A DNA stretch of 39,428 bases, taken from positions 1-39,428 of the forward strand of contig JAAELT010000277.1 of NCBI GenBank assembly GCA_024226315.1, written 5' to 3'. Of the stretch, positions 23,795 to 33,697 are shown piece by piece. This DNA comes from a bacterium (GTDB taxonomy: Bacteria; Acidobacteriota; Thermoanaerobaculia; Multivoradales; J023). The position numbers were made by a program, and so were the translations under genes. Position 1 is the stretch's first letter. The number at the start of each line of letters is the position of its first letter. The notes below the pieces were generated by a model. That model did not search any database, was not told where the DNA came from, and worked only from the letters and a program-made list of their open reading frames with translations.

Positions 23795-26380
23795 ATGACC
23801 TCGAAGCCGTCTCTCGTCCCGACCCGCCGTTTCGTCCCCTCTGCCCCGATGATCCGCGCTGCCTGCTTGCTCGTGATCGCGGCCCTGGCGGCCTCTCGAT
23901 CCGTATCGGCCGTCGATCCGTTCGGAGTGACCTCCGGCGGCGTTCCCTGGCCCGGCGGTTCAGTGCTGCTCAAGCTCACCAACCCGCAGGAGATCGAGCA
24001 GAATCAGGCCCGCGGCGCCGAGGTGCCGGACGACGACTTCCAGGTGCTGTTCTACAACACCGCCATGCTGCCGAGGATCAACCACGTCACCAACCACATC
24101 GGGATGTGGGATCGCTGGGACCTGCTGGACAATGCCATCCTGGATGCTTCGAACGCCGAGGCCGGGGCGGGCTACGACGTCCTGGTGCTCGGCGAGATGT
24201 TCGACAACACGTTGGCGGGGGTCAGCCGGCGGGGATTCGGCCCGGATCCGATGCGCGACCTCTTCGGCAACAACCCCGGGTTCGGAGTCGACAATGCCAG
24301 GAGCAACAACCGTTACCTGCTGCAGACCCGGCTCTGGGACCTGGGCTGGAAGTACCAGTCCAAGGCGCCCGGGGGGCCGTCGCAGACCGAGGACGACGGC
24401 GCCGTGATCATCGCCAGCCGTTGGCCGATCGAGGCCATGGACGAGTTCGTGTTCACGGACTGTGTCGGCTCGGTGATCACCCAGGTCTTCGGCGGCGGCA
24501 CCTCCGACTGCTCGGCCCGCAAGGGCGCGATCCATGCCCGCATCAACAAGAACGGCCAGCGTTACCACGTCATCGGCACCCATCTGCAGGCGAGCGCGTT
24601 CAACAGCGACGGCTCGCCGCACGCGGATTGGCCCGACTACGTGGCCGCGCGTGCAAGTCAGCTGCAAGAGATCCAGGTCTTCATCCAGGGGCTGGCCTTG
24701 CCCTGGGACGAGCCACTGTTCATCGGCGGCGACATGAACATCGATTTCGGCACCGGCGAGTATCAGGACATGCTGAGCACGTTGACGGCCTACGCGCCGC
24801 CGGCCAGTACGCGGACCGGCCGCATGTACACTTTCGACGCGGTCACCAACGATCTGACCCCGGTCACCGCCGGTGCCGAGCCCGCCTCCTGGCTGGACCA
24901 CGCGGTGATCTCCTCCGTGCACCGTCGACCAGTCTCGGCACGAACCGTGATCACGCCCATCCGCAGATCGGGGGGATGGGTCAACGGTGCCAACGGCAAC
25001 ACCTTTCACCACGACCTCTCCGATCATCACGCCTTCCTGCTAGGCACGACCTTGCGCTACAGCCGGGATACCGGCCCTCCGTTTCTGGCTCTGGCCACCG
25101 AATCGCCGGACCTGTTCGTCGGGCGAACCGGGAGCACCGAGGGCGGGCCGCTGTCGCGCTACGCCTACGCCCGGCTGCTGGCCGGCGACTTCAACCGCGA
25201 CGGCAAGACCGACATCGCGCAGATCGAGGTCCCGGAGCCTGGGAGCGGACCCTCGCAGGAAGTGGTGCGCGTCCTGATCTCGGACGGCGCCGGCGGCTTC
25301 GTTGCCAGCGACTTCGCGACCTGGCGGGCGTCGACCCACTTCCAATACCTCACCGGCGACTTCAACCGCGACGTCAACACCGATCTGCTGCGGGTCGAGA
25401 TGCCGCGCCCCGGCCAGATGAACGCCGACCTCCACGTCGGCACCTCGACCGCCGGCACCAGCGCCTTTCAGGGCACCTTCGCCACCAGCAAGTGGGCGAC
25501 CCGCTTCGCCACGCTCAACGACCGGTTCTTCACCGGCGACTTCACCGGCGACGGCTACACGGACGTGCTCCACGTCGGGATCCCGGCGTCGGGATGGGAC
25601 ATGCGCGACCTCTGGGTGGGCGTCAACATGTCCCCGGCCGGTAGTGACGTATTCAGCGATCAGGGCGACGGCCCCTGGGGCGTCGACTGGCACACCTCGC
25701 CCACCAACATGGAGATCCTGATCGGCGACTTCGACGGTGACGGTAAGAGCGACGTGCTGAAGATCGACCTGCCGTCGAGCGGCTGCTCGCGCCTGGGCTT
25801 CTGGGTCGGCACGTCGCGCCAGGATCCGTCGGGGCGGTGGTCCTTTACCGCCGAAGGCGACCACGCCAATGGCGAGTGGACCCGGCCGACCAACTGCAAG
25901 GACAGCCGGTACTTCACCGGCGACTTCGACCACGACGGTCGCACCGACGTCGCCTGGGTGCGGTTCGACAACGCGGATCCGGAGACCCACGCCGACCGCG
26001 ACGTCTACGTGGGCCTGTCGCGGCCGTCCACCAGCCAGCCGGGCAAGCATTTCTTCTGGGTCGCGCGCTCGCCCTACAGGCTGCGGGTCAATCGCCACGC
26101 CAAGATCTTCTCCGGCGACTTCAACGGCGACCGGTTCTCGGACCTGCTGGCTCTCCTGGTGCCGGACCGGGGCGAAGGACGTTCGTGCATGGGCATGCGG
26201 GCCCTCTACGGCCAGCCCACCGGCCTTTTTGGGCCGGAGACCCCGATCCGCAACGGCGGCAGCAACCCATGCCCGAGCAGCTTCTTCTGGAGATCCTACC
26301 GGCAGCTCAAGGTGCTGACCGGCGACTTCGACGTCGACAGCCGTACCGATCTGTTCATGATGGAAGTGCCGTTTCCCTGA
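23795..26380 (+). CDS. Exported sphingomyelinase-like phosphodiesterase with seven VCBS repeats
   Basis: About 861 residues. The ATG at 23795 follows AGGAG by 7 nt; the frame runs open further upstream. A signal peptide (IRAACLLVIAALAAS) precedes an endonuclease/exonuclease/phosphatase-fold domain at about residues 85-420. Metal and catalytic residues are visible: Glu134 (LGEMFDN), His263 (GTHLQAS), Asp313/Asn315 (GGDMNIDF), Asp410 and His411/His412 (LSDHHAF). The overall layout is closest to bacterial neutral sphingomyelinase C, which hydrolyses sphingomyelin to ceramide; another phospholipase or nuclease activity is possible. Residues ~460-861 hold seven calcium-loop repeats (GDFNRDGKTDI, GDFTGDGYTDV, GDFDGDGKSDV, GDFDHDGRTDV and others) that should form a seven-bladed propeller. 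Secreted action on lipids of other organisms is inferred. Confidence 0.83.
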   Translation: MTSKPSLVPTRRFVPSAPMIRAACLLVIAALAASRSVSAVDPFGVTSGGVPWPGGSVLLKLTNPQEIEQNQARGAEVPDDDFQVLFYNTAMLPRINHVTNHIGMWDRWDLLDNAILDASNAEAGAGYDVLVLGEMFDNTLAGVSRRGFGPDPMRDLFGNNPGFGVDNARSNNRYLLQTRLWDLGWKYQSKAPGGPSQTEDDGAVIIASRWPIEAMDEFVFTDCVGSVITQVFGGGTSDCSARKGAIHARINKNGQRYHVIGTHLQASAFNSDGSPHADWPDYVAARASQLQEIQVFIQGLALPWDEPLFIGGDMNIDFGTGEYQDMLSTLTAYAPPASTRTGRMYTFDAVTNDLTPVTAGAEPASWLDHAVISSVHRRPVSARTVITPIRRSGGWVNGANGNTFHHDLSDHHAFLLGTTLRYSRDTGPPFLALATESPDLFVGRTGSTEGGPLSRYAYARLLAGDFNRDGKTDIAQIEVPEPGSGPSQEVVRVLISDGAGGFVASDFATWRASTHFQYLTGDFNRDVNTDLLRVEMPRPGQMNADLHVGTSTAGTSAFQGTFATSKWATRFATLNDRFFTGDFTGDGYTDVLHVGIPASGWDMRDLWVGVNMSPAGSDVFSDQGDGPWGVDWHTSPTNMEILIGDFDGDGKSDVLKIDLPSSGCSRLGFWVGTSRQDPSGRWSFTAEGDHANGEWTRPTNCKDSRYFTGDFDHDGRTDVAWVRFDNADPETHADRDVYVGLSRPSTSQPGKHFFWVARSPYRLRVNRHAKIFSGDFNGDRFSDLLALLVPDRGEGRSCMGMRALYGQPTGLFGPETPIRNGGSNPCPSSFFWRSYRQLKVLTGDFDVDSRTDLFMMEVPFP

Positions 26381-26394
26381 CGCGGCCGGTGGCA

Positions 26395-26400
26395 TAAGAT
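26395..26400 (+). promoter_or_regulatory. Possible -10 box of the third BNR gene
   Basis: TAAGAT, 26 nt before the ATG at 26427 and directly after the stop of the sphingomyelinase-like gene. A leader with AGGAG follows. No clear -35 was found. Confidence 0.3.
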
Positions 26401-26426
26401 GCTGGGTCTTCCACAGGAGATCCAGG

Positions 26427-29400
26427 ATGGCGAAGCAGATCGGCGTGGCGGCGGCATTTCTACTGATGGTGTCGGGTGGTTGGATCTTGCCGCGGCCGGC
26501 GGTGGCGGACGAGATTCCGGAAGAGCTCTACAAGGCGATGGAGTGGCGGCTGGTCGGCCCCTATCGCGGCGGACGGGTCACGGCGGTCGCCGGCGTGCCG
26601 AGCCGGCCGCACACGTTCTACATGGGCGCTGCCGGTGGCGGGGTCTGGAAGACGGAGAACGCCGGTCACACGTGGGAGAACGTCTCCGACGGCTTCTTCA
26701 ATACGGGCACGATCGGCGCGGTGGCGGTGGCGATCTCGGATCCCAACGTGGTCTACGCCGGTACCGGCGAGGCACCGATCCGCGGCGTCACCACCTCTCA
26801 CGGCGACGGCGTCTACAAGTCGACCGACGCCGGCGAGACCTGGACCCACCTGGGGCTCGAGGCGACCCGGCAGATCTCCAAGATCCGGGTGCACCCGACG
26901 GATCCGGACGTCGTCTGGGTCGCCGCCCAGGGCAACCCCTGGGGGGCCAACCCCGAGCGCGGCGTCTACAAGTCCAACGACGGTGGCGCGACCTGGAAGC
27001 TGGTGCTCGAGGTCGACGAGAACACCGGCGCCGCCGACCTCTCGCTCGACGCCACCAACCCCCGCGTCCTCTACGCCGCCATGTGGGATCACCGCCGTAG
27101 CCCGTGGTTCGTGCGCAGCGGCGGGCCGGGCTCAGGGCTCTACAAGAGCACCGACGGCGGAGACTCGTGGACGAAGCTCGAGAAGGGGCTGCCCGAGCTG
27201 GTGGGCAAGATCGGCGTGTCGGTCTCCCCGGCCGACTCGCGGCGGGTCTACGCCATCGTCGAGGCGGAGGAGGGCGGCCTCTACCGCTCCGAGGACGCCG
27301 GAGAATCGTGGCAGCGCGTCAACTCCACCCGGGTGATCCAGGCCCGCTCCTGGTACTACCACCACGTCGCCGCCGACACCGAGGACGAGAACACCGTCTG
27401 GGTGATGAACGTGCCGCTGATGAAGTCGATCGACGGCGGCAAGACCTTCGAGACGGTCAGCGCGCCGCACGGCGACCACCACGACCTGTGGATCCACCCC
27501 GAGGATCACGACGTGATGATCAACGGCAATGACGGCGGCGCCACCGTGACGCTCGACGGCGGCGAGACCTGGTCGTCGATCGACAACCAGCCCACCGCCC
27601 AGTTCTACCGCGTGTCGGTCGACAATCGCTTTCCCTACTATCTGTACGGTGGTCAGCAGGACAATTCCACCATGGCGATTGCCAGCCGCTCGGTGCGCGG
27701 CGGCATCGGCCGCGAGAGCTGGTATCCGGTGGGCGGCGGCGAGAGCGCGCACATCGCCTTCGATCCCGACGATCCACGGCTGATCTACGCCACCTCGATC
27801 AACGCCACCGTCGACGAGTACGACGTCGCGACCGGCGCGGTACGCAGCATCCGTCCGTACCCTGAGTACGTGTTCGGCCGCGACGCCAGGGACCACAAGT
27901 ACCGCACCAACTGGAACGCACCGGTGGCGGTCTCGCCCCACGACCCGGAGGTGCTCTACTACGGCACCCAGGTGCTGCTCCGTTCGTCCGACCGGGGCCG
28001 CACCTGGGAGGAGCTCTCGGGCGATCTCACCCGCGACGAGGAAGACAAGCAGGGCCAGGGCGGCGGGCCGATCACCAACGAGCAGGCGGGCGCCGAGTTC
28101 TACAACACGCTCTTCTACGTCGCACCGTCGCCGCACGAGCCGGACACCATCTGGGTGGGCTCGGACGACGGCCTGCTGCACGTCACCCGTGACGGCGGCA
28201 ACGGCTGGACGAACGTTACCCCCGAGGACGCGGGCGAGGCGCACGTCAACTCGATCGAGATCTCGCCCCACGATCCGGCGGCCGCCTACGTCGCCTTCGC
28301 CGGCTACAAGATGAACGACTTCACGCCCAGGATCTACGCCACCGCCAACCATGGCGCCAGCTGGCGCAAAATCACGGCCGGCTTGCCCGAGGACACTTTC
28401 GCCCGAGCGGTGCGCGAGGACCCCGACCGGCGCGGGCTGCTCTACGCCGGCACCGAGACCGGGGTCTTCGTCTCGTTCGACGACGGCGCGCTCTGGCAGT
28501 CGCTGCAGCTCGAGCTGCCGGAGGTGCCGATCACCGACCTGAAAGTCCACGACCAGGACCTGATCGCCGCCACCCAGGGCCGCGGCTTCTGGATCCTCGA
28601 CGACCTGACCCCGCTGCACCAGATCGTAGACGAGCTGGCCGACGCCGAGGCCCACCTGTTCACGCCTCGCGACACCTACCGGCTCGACGGTGGAGAAGGA
28701 TTCGGCGGGCCGCCACCCTTCACCGGCAAGAACCCCCCGAGCGGTGCCGTGATCCACTACACCCTGAAGCAGGAGCGGGGCGAGGGCGCCGAGCCGATCA
28801 AGCTCGAGATCCTCGATGCCGTGGAGAAGGTCATCCGTACATACGCCAGCGAAGAGACCGAGGCCGACCACTGCGCGCGGGACAACACCGAGCCCCGCAA
28901 CCGCAAGCCGATCGAGGTGCTCGCCACCGAGGCCGGCATGAACCGCTGGGTCTGGGATCTGCGCCGCGAGCAGCTCCGCTGCGTGGCCGACGTCCGCCTG
29001 TTCGACGGCTGGCGCGGCAGCCGGGTGGTGCCGGGCACCTACATGGCCCGCCTCACGGTGGACGACCACGTCTCGACCCGCGACTTCCGGGTGCTTGCCG
29101 ATCCGCGCGTCGAGACCAGCGTTGACGACTTCGCCGAGCTCGACCGCTACCTGCTCGACGTCACCAACCTGTTCGAGGAGATGATGTCCGGCCTCGACGA
29201 TCTCCGCACCGCCCGAGCCCGGATCGCCGAGCGCGTCGAGATGCTCGACGGCCTCTCGGACGTCGAGGGCCACTCTGACGTCGACAGCCACCGCGAGACC
29301 GCGCGCGACCTGATCGGCCGCATCGACGACTGGGAGGGCCAGGTCGTGCAGCCCAGGCACGAGACCTACGACGACGACATCAACTGGCCGAACATGCTCG

Positions 29401-29609
29401 ACGTCCAGACCCGGTTCCTGATCAGCGACGCCGACGGCGCCGGCGCGCCCCTGGCCGAGGGCTCCAGGAGCCGTCTGCGTGACGTGAAAGCCATGTGGCA
29501 AGAGCTGCGCTGGGAGCTCCAGGCGATCCTGGAAGACGGCGTCGGGCCGTTCAACGAGGAGCTGCAGAGGCTCGGGCTGCCGATCGTCTACGTTCGCCGA
29601 GTCGATTAG
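26427..29609 (+). CDS. Exported sortilin/Vps10-like BNR propeller protein (1060 aa)
   Basis: The ATG follows AGGAG by 7 nt. A signal peptide ends near RPAVADE. The N-terminal ~700 residues are BNR strands (VWKTENAGHTW, VYKSTDAGETW, VYKSNDGGATW, LYKSTDGGDSW) with the family signatures MEWRLVGPYRGGRVTAVAG, YAGTGEAPIRGVTTSHGDG and YGGQQDNSTMA. The last ~350 residues contain a beta domain with two Cys (DHCARDN, LRCVADV) and a helical end similar in layout to the 19075-22404 protein, so the two are paralogues. Function is not established; a carbohydrate- or protein-binding propeller at the cell surface is the cautious reading. The gene lies 46 nt after the VCBS gene and 35 nt before the amidohydrolase, so a run of co-transcribed genes is possible. 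Confidence 0.83.
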   Translation: MAKQIGVAAAFLLMVSGGWILPRPAVADEIPEELYKAMEWRLVGPYRGGRVTAVAGVPSRPHTFYMGAAGGGVWKTENAGHTWENVSDGFFNTGTIGAVAVAISDPNVVYAGTGEAPIRGVTTSHGDGVYKSTDAGETWTHLGLEATRQISKIRVHPTDPDVVWVAAQGNPWGANPERGVYKSNDGGATWKLVLEVDENTGAADLSLDATNPRVLYAAMWDHRRSPWFVRSGGPGSGLYKSTDGGDSWTKLEKGLPELVGKIGVSVSPADSRRVYAIVEAEEGGLYRSEDAGESWQRVNSTRVIQARSWYYHHVAADTEDENTVWVMNVPLMKSIDGGKTFETVSAPHGDHHDLWIHPEDHDVMINGNDGGATVTLDGGETWSSIDNQPTAQFYRVSVDNRFPYYLYGGQQDNSTMAIASRSVRGGIGRESWYPVGGGESAHIAFDPDDPRLIYATSINATVDEYDVATGAVRSIRPYPEYVFGRDARDHKYRTNWNAPVAVSPHDPEVLYYGTQVLLRSSDRGRTWEELSGDLTRDEEDKQGQGGGPITNEQAGAEFYNTLFYVAPSPHEPDTIWVGSDDGLLHVTRDGGNGWTNVTPEDAGEAHVNSIEISPHDPAAAYVAFAGYKMNDFTPRIYATANHGASWRKITAGLPEDTFARAVREDPDRRGLLYAGTETGVFVSFDDGALWQSLQLELPEVPITDLKVHDQDLIAATQGRGFWILDDLTPLHQIVDELADAEAHLFTPRDTYRLDGGEGFGGPPPFTGKNPPSGAVIHYTLKQERGEGAEPIKLEILDAVEKVIRTYASEETEADHCARDNTEPRNRKPIEVLATEAGMNRWVWDLRREQLRCVADVRLFDGWRGSRVVPGTYMARLTVDDHVSTRDFRVLADPRVETSVDDFAELDRYLLDVTNLFEEMMSGLDDLRTARARIAERVEMLDGLSDVEGHSDVDSHRETARDLIGRIDDWEGQVVQPRHETYDDDINWPNMLDVQTRFLISDADGAGAPLAEGSRSRLRDVKAMWQELRWELQAILEDGVGPFNEELQRLGLPIVYVRRVD

Positions 29610-29644
29610 TCCACTTGGACTAGAGTGCTCGCGAGGAGACACGC

Positions 29645-30808
29645 ATGAACCGAATCCTGATCGCAGTCCTGTGGTTGATGCTCGGTCTGAGCGCCATGGG
29701 TCAACAGGTTACTCTCGAAACCCCGTCGCCCGCGGCAATCCCGTTCCACGAGTACGACCCGCCGTCGACGCTGGTGGTGCCGGAGCATCCGGTGACGCGC
29801 GCCAAGTTCCCGTTCATCGACGTCCACAACCATCAGTGGGAGATGCCCGACCAGGACCTAGGCGAGCTCACGGCGGCGATGGACGAGCTCAACATGGCGG
29901 TGATGGTCAACCTGAGCGGGCGGGGCTTCCGGCGGGTGGAGGCCGAGGACGGAAGCATGCGCCTGGCGCTCCACGATGGCGACTTCCTGAGGCGCGCGGT
30001 CGAGAACGCCGAGGAAAACGCCCCCGGCCGCTTCGTCGTGTTCACCAACCTCGATCCGCGCGGCCTGGAGCAGCCCGGCTGGGCGGAGCGGGCGATCGAG
30101 CAGCTCGAGGCGGACGTCGCCGCCGGCGCCCAGGGACTCAAGATCTACAAGAGCCTGGGGCTCAACCTGAAGGACGGCCACGGCGAGCGCGTGGCGGTGA
30201 ACGACCCACGGCTCGACCCGATCTGGGCCCGCTGCGCCGAGCTCGGCATCCCGGTGCTGATCCACTCCGGCGAGCCGTCGTCGTTCTGGAAGCCCAAGGA
30301 CGGCGACAACGAGCGCTTACTGGAGCTGATCCAGAAGCCCGAGCGTTACCGGGATCCGGAGGTCGTCGCCTCCTGGGAACAGATCATGGGTGAGCAGCAC
30401 GACGTCTTCCGCAAGCACCCGGGCACGACGTTCATCAACGCCCACCTCGGCTGGCTGGGCAACGACCTCGGTCGACTCGGCAAGCTGATGGACGAGCTGC
30501 CCAACATGTACACCGAGATCGGCGCCGTGCTGGCCGAGCTCGGCCGCCAGCCGCGGTTCGCGCGCGAGTGGTTCATCCGCTACCAGGACCGCGTGATGTT
30601 CGGTAAGGACAGCTGGAACCCCGCCGAGTACCACGTCTACTTCCGGGTGCTCGAGACCGAGGACGAGTACTTCGACTACTACCGCCGCCGCCACGCCTTC
30701 TGGAAGATGTACGGTCTCGGCCTGCCGGACGAGGTGCTCAAGAAGCTCTATTACAAGAACGCCCTGAAGGTCATCCCGGGAATCGACGCGTCGCCGTTTC
30801 CGGATTGA
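29645..30808 (+). CDS. Exported amidohydrolase-2 family metal hydrolase
   Basis: 387 residues. A signal peptide (ILIAVLWLMLGLSAMGQ) is followed by a TIM-barrel metal hydrolase of the amidohydrolase-2/ACMSD type. The metal site starts with His61-x-His63 (FIDVHNH); GLKIYKSLGL, VLIHSGEP and INAHLGW supply the usual later ligands, and VMFGKDSW holds the final Asp. Family members decarboxylate or hydrolyse aromatic and lactone substrates; the substrate is unknown and periplasmic placement is uncommon for the group. The start follows GAGGAG by about 8 nt. A TAGAGT at 29621-29626 might be its own -10, otherwise it is read from the BNR gene 35 nt upstream. Confidence 0.85.
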   Translation: MNRILIAVLWLMLGLSAMGQQVTLETPSPAAIPFHEYDPPSTLVVPEHPVTRAKFPFIDVHNHQWEMPDQDLGELTAAMDELNMAVMVNLSGRGFRRVEAEDGSMRLALHDGDFLRRAVENAEENAPGRFVVFTNLDPRGLEQPGWAERAIEQLEADVAAGAQGLKIYKSLGLNLKDGHGERVAVNDPRLDPIWARCAELGIPVLIHSGEPSSFWKPKDGDNERLLELIQKPERYRDPEVVASWEQIMGEQHDVFRKHPGTTFINAHLGWLGNDLGRLGKLMDELPNMYTEIGAVLAELGRQPRFAREWFIRYQDRVMFGKDSWNPAEYHVYFRVLETEDEYFDYYRRRHAFWKMYGLGLPDEVLKKLYYKNALKVIPGIDASPFPD

Positions 30809-30809
30809 G

Positions 30810-30899
30810 CTACCGGCCCAGCAGCTCCAGCACTGCCACGGTCATGGCGTCGCCCCCGGTGGTGACCGAGGGCTCGCGCTCGATCTCGAAGAACGGCGT
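30810..30899 (-). pseudogene. Short 3' fragment of an unidentified gene
   Basis: On the minus strand the last 29 codons of a gene remain in frame, reading TPFFEIEREPSVTTGGDAMT and then VAVLELLGR and a TAG stop. The codon pattern is clearly protein-like, but upstream the frame loses any resemblance to a gene and no start exists. I do not recognise the parent family. It lies tail-to-tail with the amidohydrolase, one base after its stop. Confidence 0.45.
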
Positions 30900-31001
30900 T
30901 TGTCTCCAGGTTCCGGGTCGGGAGCTCGGGGGATGATACAACCCTCTCTCGGGAAACCTCGTACTCGAGGGCAAACCCCGAAGACCAGTGGAGGACGATC
31001 C

Positions 31002-32735
31002 ATGCCGCGCACCCGTGTACTCTCATCGACCGCCGGAGCTCTCTCGACCCTTCTGCTCGTCGCCGCGACGATCCTGGGCTGCCAGGGCGACGGTGAGGCG
31101 CCCGACCCCGCGGGCGAGGCGGCCGAGGCCGTGCAAGAGACGGGGCCGACCGTCGGCGACGCGATCGCCAAGCTCCAGACCCAGGACCCGAAAGGCGCTG
31201 CCGAGATTCTCGAGAAGGTGACCGCCGGCGACGCCGGCAATGCCCGCGCCTGGTCTCTGCTGGGCGTGGCGCGCAAGCAACAGCAGGACTTCGGCGGTGC
31301 GCTCGCCGCTTACAACCTAGCGGTCGAGGCCGATCCGAGCCTCCATAACGCGCGCTACGGCATCGCCGCCGTCCACGCGCTCGAGGGCGAGGGAGACAAG
31401 GCCCTGGACGTGCTGCACGAGCTGAAGGCTGCCGGCGAGTTCGACCTCAGCCAGATCGCGCTCGACGGCGACCTCGAGAACCTGCGCGAGGAGCCGCGTT
31501 ACCAGGACCTGCTGATGAAGCCCGAGGACTTCGCGGAGCCGTTCGTCGAGGAGACGCGGGTGATCCACGAGTGGGTGGGCGAGGCGGCCGGCGACGCTTT
31601 CGGCTGGATCGGCCGCAACATCGGCGACGTGGACGGCGACGGCGTCGACGACGCGGTGGTCTCGGCGGTGAGCAAGGACGTCGGCGGCGCGCAGGCGGGC
31701 AAGGTCTACGTCTACTCGGGCGCCGGCGGCGAGCTGCTCTGGCAGGTGGAGGGCGAGCCCGGCAATCGCCTGGGCGAGACGCTGGAGGCGGCCGGCGACG
31801 TCAACGCCGACGGCACGCCCGACGTCATCGCCGGCGCCCCGGCGGCGAACGCGGTGTTCGTCTACTCAGGAACTGACGGCGCGGTGCTGCTGGCGCTCGA
31901 AGCGGCCCAGGAGGCCGAGCGTTTCGGCAGCGACGTGAGCGGCGCCGGCGACGTGAACGGCGACGGCCACGCCGACGTGATGGCCGGCGCCACCAACCAC
32001 GACGGCGCCGGCGAGGGCGCCGGCCGCGCCGCGGTCTACTCGGGCAAGGACGGCTCGGTGCTGAAAGAGTGGCGGGGCGGCGAGGCCGGCGACGGCTTCG
32101 GCTCCACCGTCGCCGGCTCGGTGGGCGAGGGGCACCGGCTGCTGGTGGTCGGCGCGTCGAACGCCGGCGAGGGCGACCGCGGCCGGGTCTACGTCTACGA
32201 CGACCTCGAAGACGAGCCGGCGTTCGTCATCGAATCCGACGAGCAGGGCGCCCAGCTCGCCGCCATGTTCATGTCCGTCGTCGGCGACATCGACGGCGAC
32301 GGCACGCCCGACGTCTACGCCTCGGACTGGGCCCATGGCGCCAAGGGTCGCTCCACCGGCCGCATCGTCGTCCACTCCGGCGCCGACGGCCGCAACCTGT
32401 TGACCCTCACCGGCGAGGAGGCCGGCGACGGCTTCGGCATCGGCCCGGCCGACACCGGCGACGTCGACGGCGACGGCCACGACGACCTCATCGTCGGCGC
32501 CTGGCAGCACGGCGGCGGCGCTCCGGGCGGCGGCAAGGTCTACCTCCACTCCGGCAAGGACGGCGCGCTGATCCGCGCCTGGACCTGCAAGGTGATGGGC
32601 GACACCTTCGGCTTCGACGCCACCGGCCTCGGCGACGTCGACGGCGACGGCAAGATCGATTTCCTCCTCACCTCCGCCTGGAGCGGCATCAAGGGGCCGC
32701 GGACGGGGAGGGTGTTCGTGTTGGCGGGGGGTTAG
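31002..32735 (+). CDS. FG-GAP (integrin-alpha-like) propeller lipoprotein with TPR-like N-terminus
   Basis: About 577 residues. The ATG at 31002 follows GGAGG by ~8 nt and gives a lipoprotein signal ending TILGC (Cys27); the frame open to 30900 is not needed. After an Ala/Glu-rich linker a TPR-like segment (about 55-125, [20 protein letters not shown]) leads to seven FG-GAP blades from about 190: [48 protein letters not shown], a blade without the Asp loop (GHRLLVVGA), [31 protein letters not shown] and [15 protein letters not shown]. Calcium-bound propellers of this type mediate adhesion or protein contacts; the partner is unknown. Its last 4 bases overlap the convergent msrA gene. Confidence 0.85.
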   Translation: MPRTRVLSSTAGALSTLLLVAATILGCQGDGEAPDPAGEAAEAVQETGPTVGDAIAKLQTQDPKGAAEILEKVTAGDAGNARAWSLLGVARKQQQDFGGALAAYNLAVEADPSLHNARYGIAAVHALEGEGDKALDVLHELKAAGEFDLSQIALDGDLENLREEPRYQDLLMKPEDFAEPFVEETRVIHEWVGEAAGDAFGWIGRNIGDVDGDGVDDAVVSAVSKDVGGAQAGKVYVYSGAGGELLWQVEGEPGNRLGETLEAAGDVNADGTPDVIAGAPAANAVFVYSGTDGAVLLALEAAQEAERFGSDVSGAGDVNGDGHADVMAGATNHDGAGEGAGRAAVYSGKDGSVLKEWRGGEAGDGFGSTVAGSVGEGHRLLVVGASNAGEGDRGRVYVYDDLEDEPAFVIESDEQGAQLAAMFMSVVGDIDGDGTPDVYASDWAHGAKGRSTGRIVVHSGADGRNLLTLTGEEAGDGFGIGPADTGDVDGDGHDDLIVGAWQHGGGAPGGGKVYLHSGKDGALIRAWTCKVMGDTFGFDATGLGDVDGDGKIDFLLTSAWSGIKGPRTGRVFVLAGG

Positions 32736-33385
32736 CCGACCCCGACACCCACCGGGCAGCTCACTCCCGTCCCACCGATCCCGCAGTACCCCCCCGGGTT
32801 CTTCGCCAGGTACTGCTGGTGGTACTCCTCGGCGTAGTAGAGCTCCGGCGCGTCGAGGATCTCGGTGGTGATCTCGCCGTAGCCGGCGGCGGTGAGCTGC
32901 TGCTGGTAGGCGTCGCGGGACGCCTCCGCGGCGGCGCGCTGGGCGCCGGAGGTGGTGTAGATGCCCGAGCGGTACTGGGTGCCGTGGTCGTTGCCCTGGC
33001 GCATGCCCTGGGTGGGGTCGTGGCTCTCCCAGAAGATCTTGAGCAGCGCCTCGTAATCGGTCTTCGCTGGATCGAACACCACCTGCACGACCTCGTTGTG
33101 GCCGGTGTAGCCGCTGCACACCTCTTGGTAGCTGGGATTCGGGGTCAGGCCGGCGGCGTAGCCGACGGCGGTCGAGTAGACGCCCTCGGCCTGCCAGAAC
33201 TTTCGCTCGGCGCCCCAGAAGCAGCCGAGGCCGAAGAGCGCGATCTCCATGCCCTCCGGGTAGGGCGGAGCCAGCGGCGCGTCGAGCACGAAGTGCCGCT
33301 CCGGCACAGGTATCTTCTCGTCCCGGCCGGGCAGTGCCCGCTCCGGCGACGGCATGGTGGTTTTTCTGGTTCCAAAGAAGCCCAT
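32732..33385 (-). CDS. msrA: Peptide methionine-S-sulfoxide reductase MsrA
   Basis: 217 residues. It reduces methionine-S-sulfoxide in proteins, using thioredoxin. The catalytic motif [11 protein letters not shown] is intact, as are [32 protein letters not shown] and [10 protein letters not shown]. Resolving cysteines are present at the C-terminus ([14 protein letters not shown]). The N-terminal extension of ~45 residues ([27 protein letters not shown]) matches the long, E. coli-type MsrA, and there is no signal peptide, so it acts in the cytoplasm. GGGAG lies ~9 nt before the ATG. It converges with the FG-GAP gene with a 4-bp overlap. Confidence 0.96.
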   Translation of the reverse strand: MGFFGTRKTTMPSPERALPGRDEKIPVPERHFVLDAPLAPPYPEGMEIALFGLGCFWGAERKFWQAEGVYSTAVGYAAGLTPNPSYQEVCSGYTGHNEVVQVVFDPAKTDYEALLKIFWESHDPTQGMRQGNDHGTQYRSGIYTTSGAQRAAAEASRDAYQQQLTAAGYGEITTEILDAPELYYAEEYHQQYLAKNPGGYCGIGGTGVSCPVGVGVG

Positions 33386-33697
33386 GGTGAGCTCTCCCTT
33401 CGCGGACGAGTATGGGTTGCTTGCCTTTCGTTTTGGATTACGTCTTGGATGACAGCAACAGCAGGCCCCTGGATGAAGCCGGCTGACGTCATCTGAGATG
33501 CAACCTGGAGCTGGCAGGTTACGGCCCGCTCCCGAGCCGTTACCCTACAGCAGACTCATGGCTGCAGGAGATCTAGAGAGCGCCATCCGCCCGACCGGGG
33601 AGCGAGCCGCCGGCCCGCGGGCTCGCGCTATGGTGATATTTGCCGGTAATGAAGCCGGCCTCGTTGAATCCTGCCATCGCTTCTTGGGAGTCCCCTC
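33386..33697. other. 312-base intergenic stretch
   Basis: Divergent spacer between msrA and the M64 gene. No gene is supported. It contains a short GC-rich inverted repeat at 33602-33626 (arms GCGAGCC and GGCTCGC) shortly before the M64 gene, and a GCTATGGT/GATATT patch near 33630-33640 that could hold its promoter. GC content is lower around 33415-33440. Confidence 0.5.
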
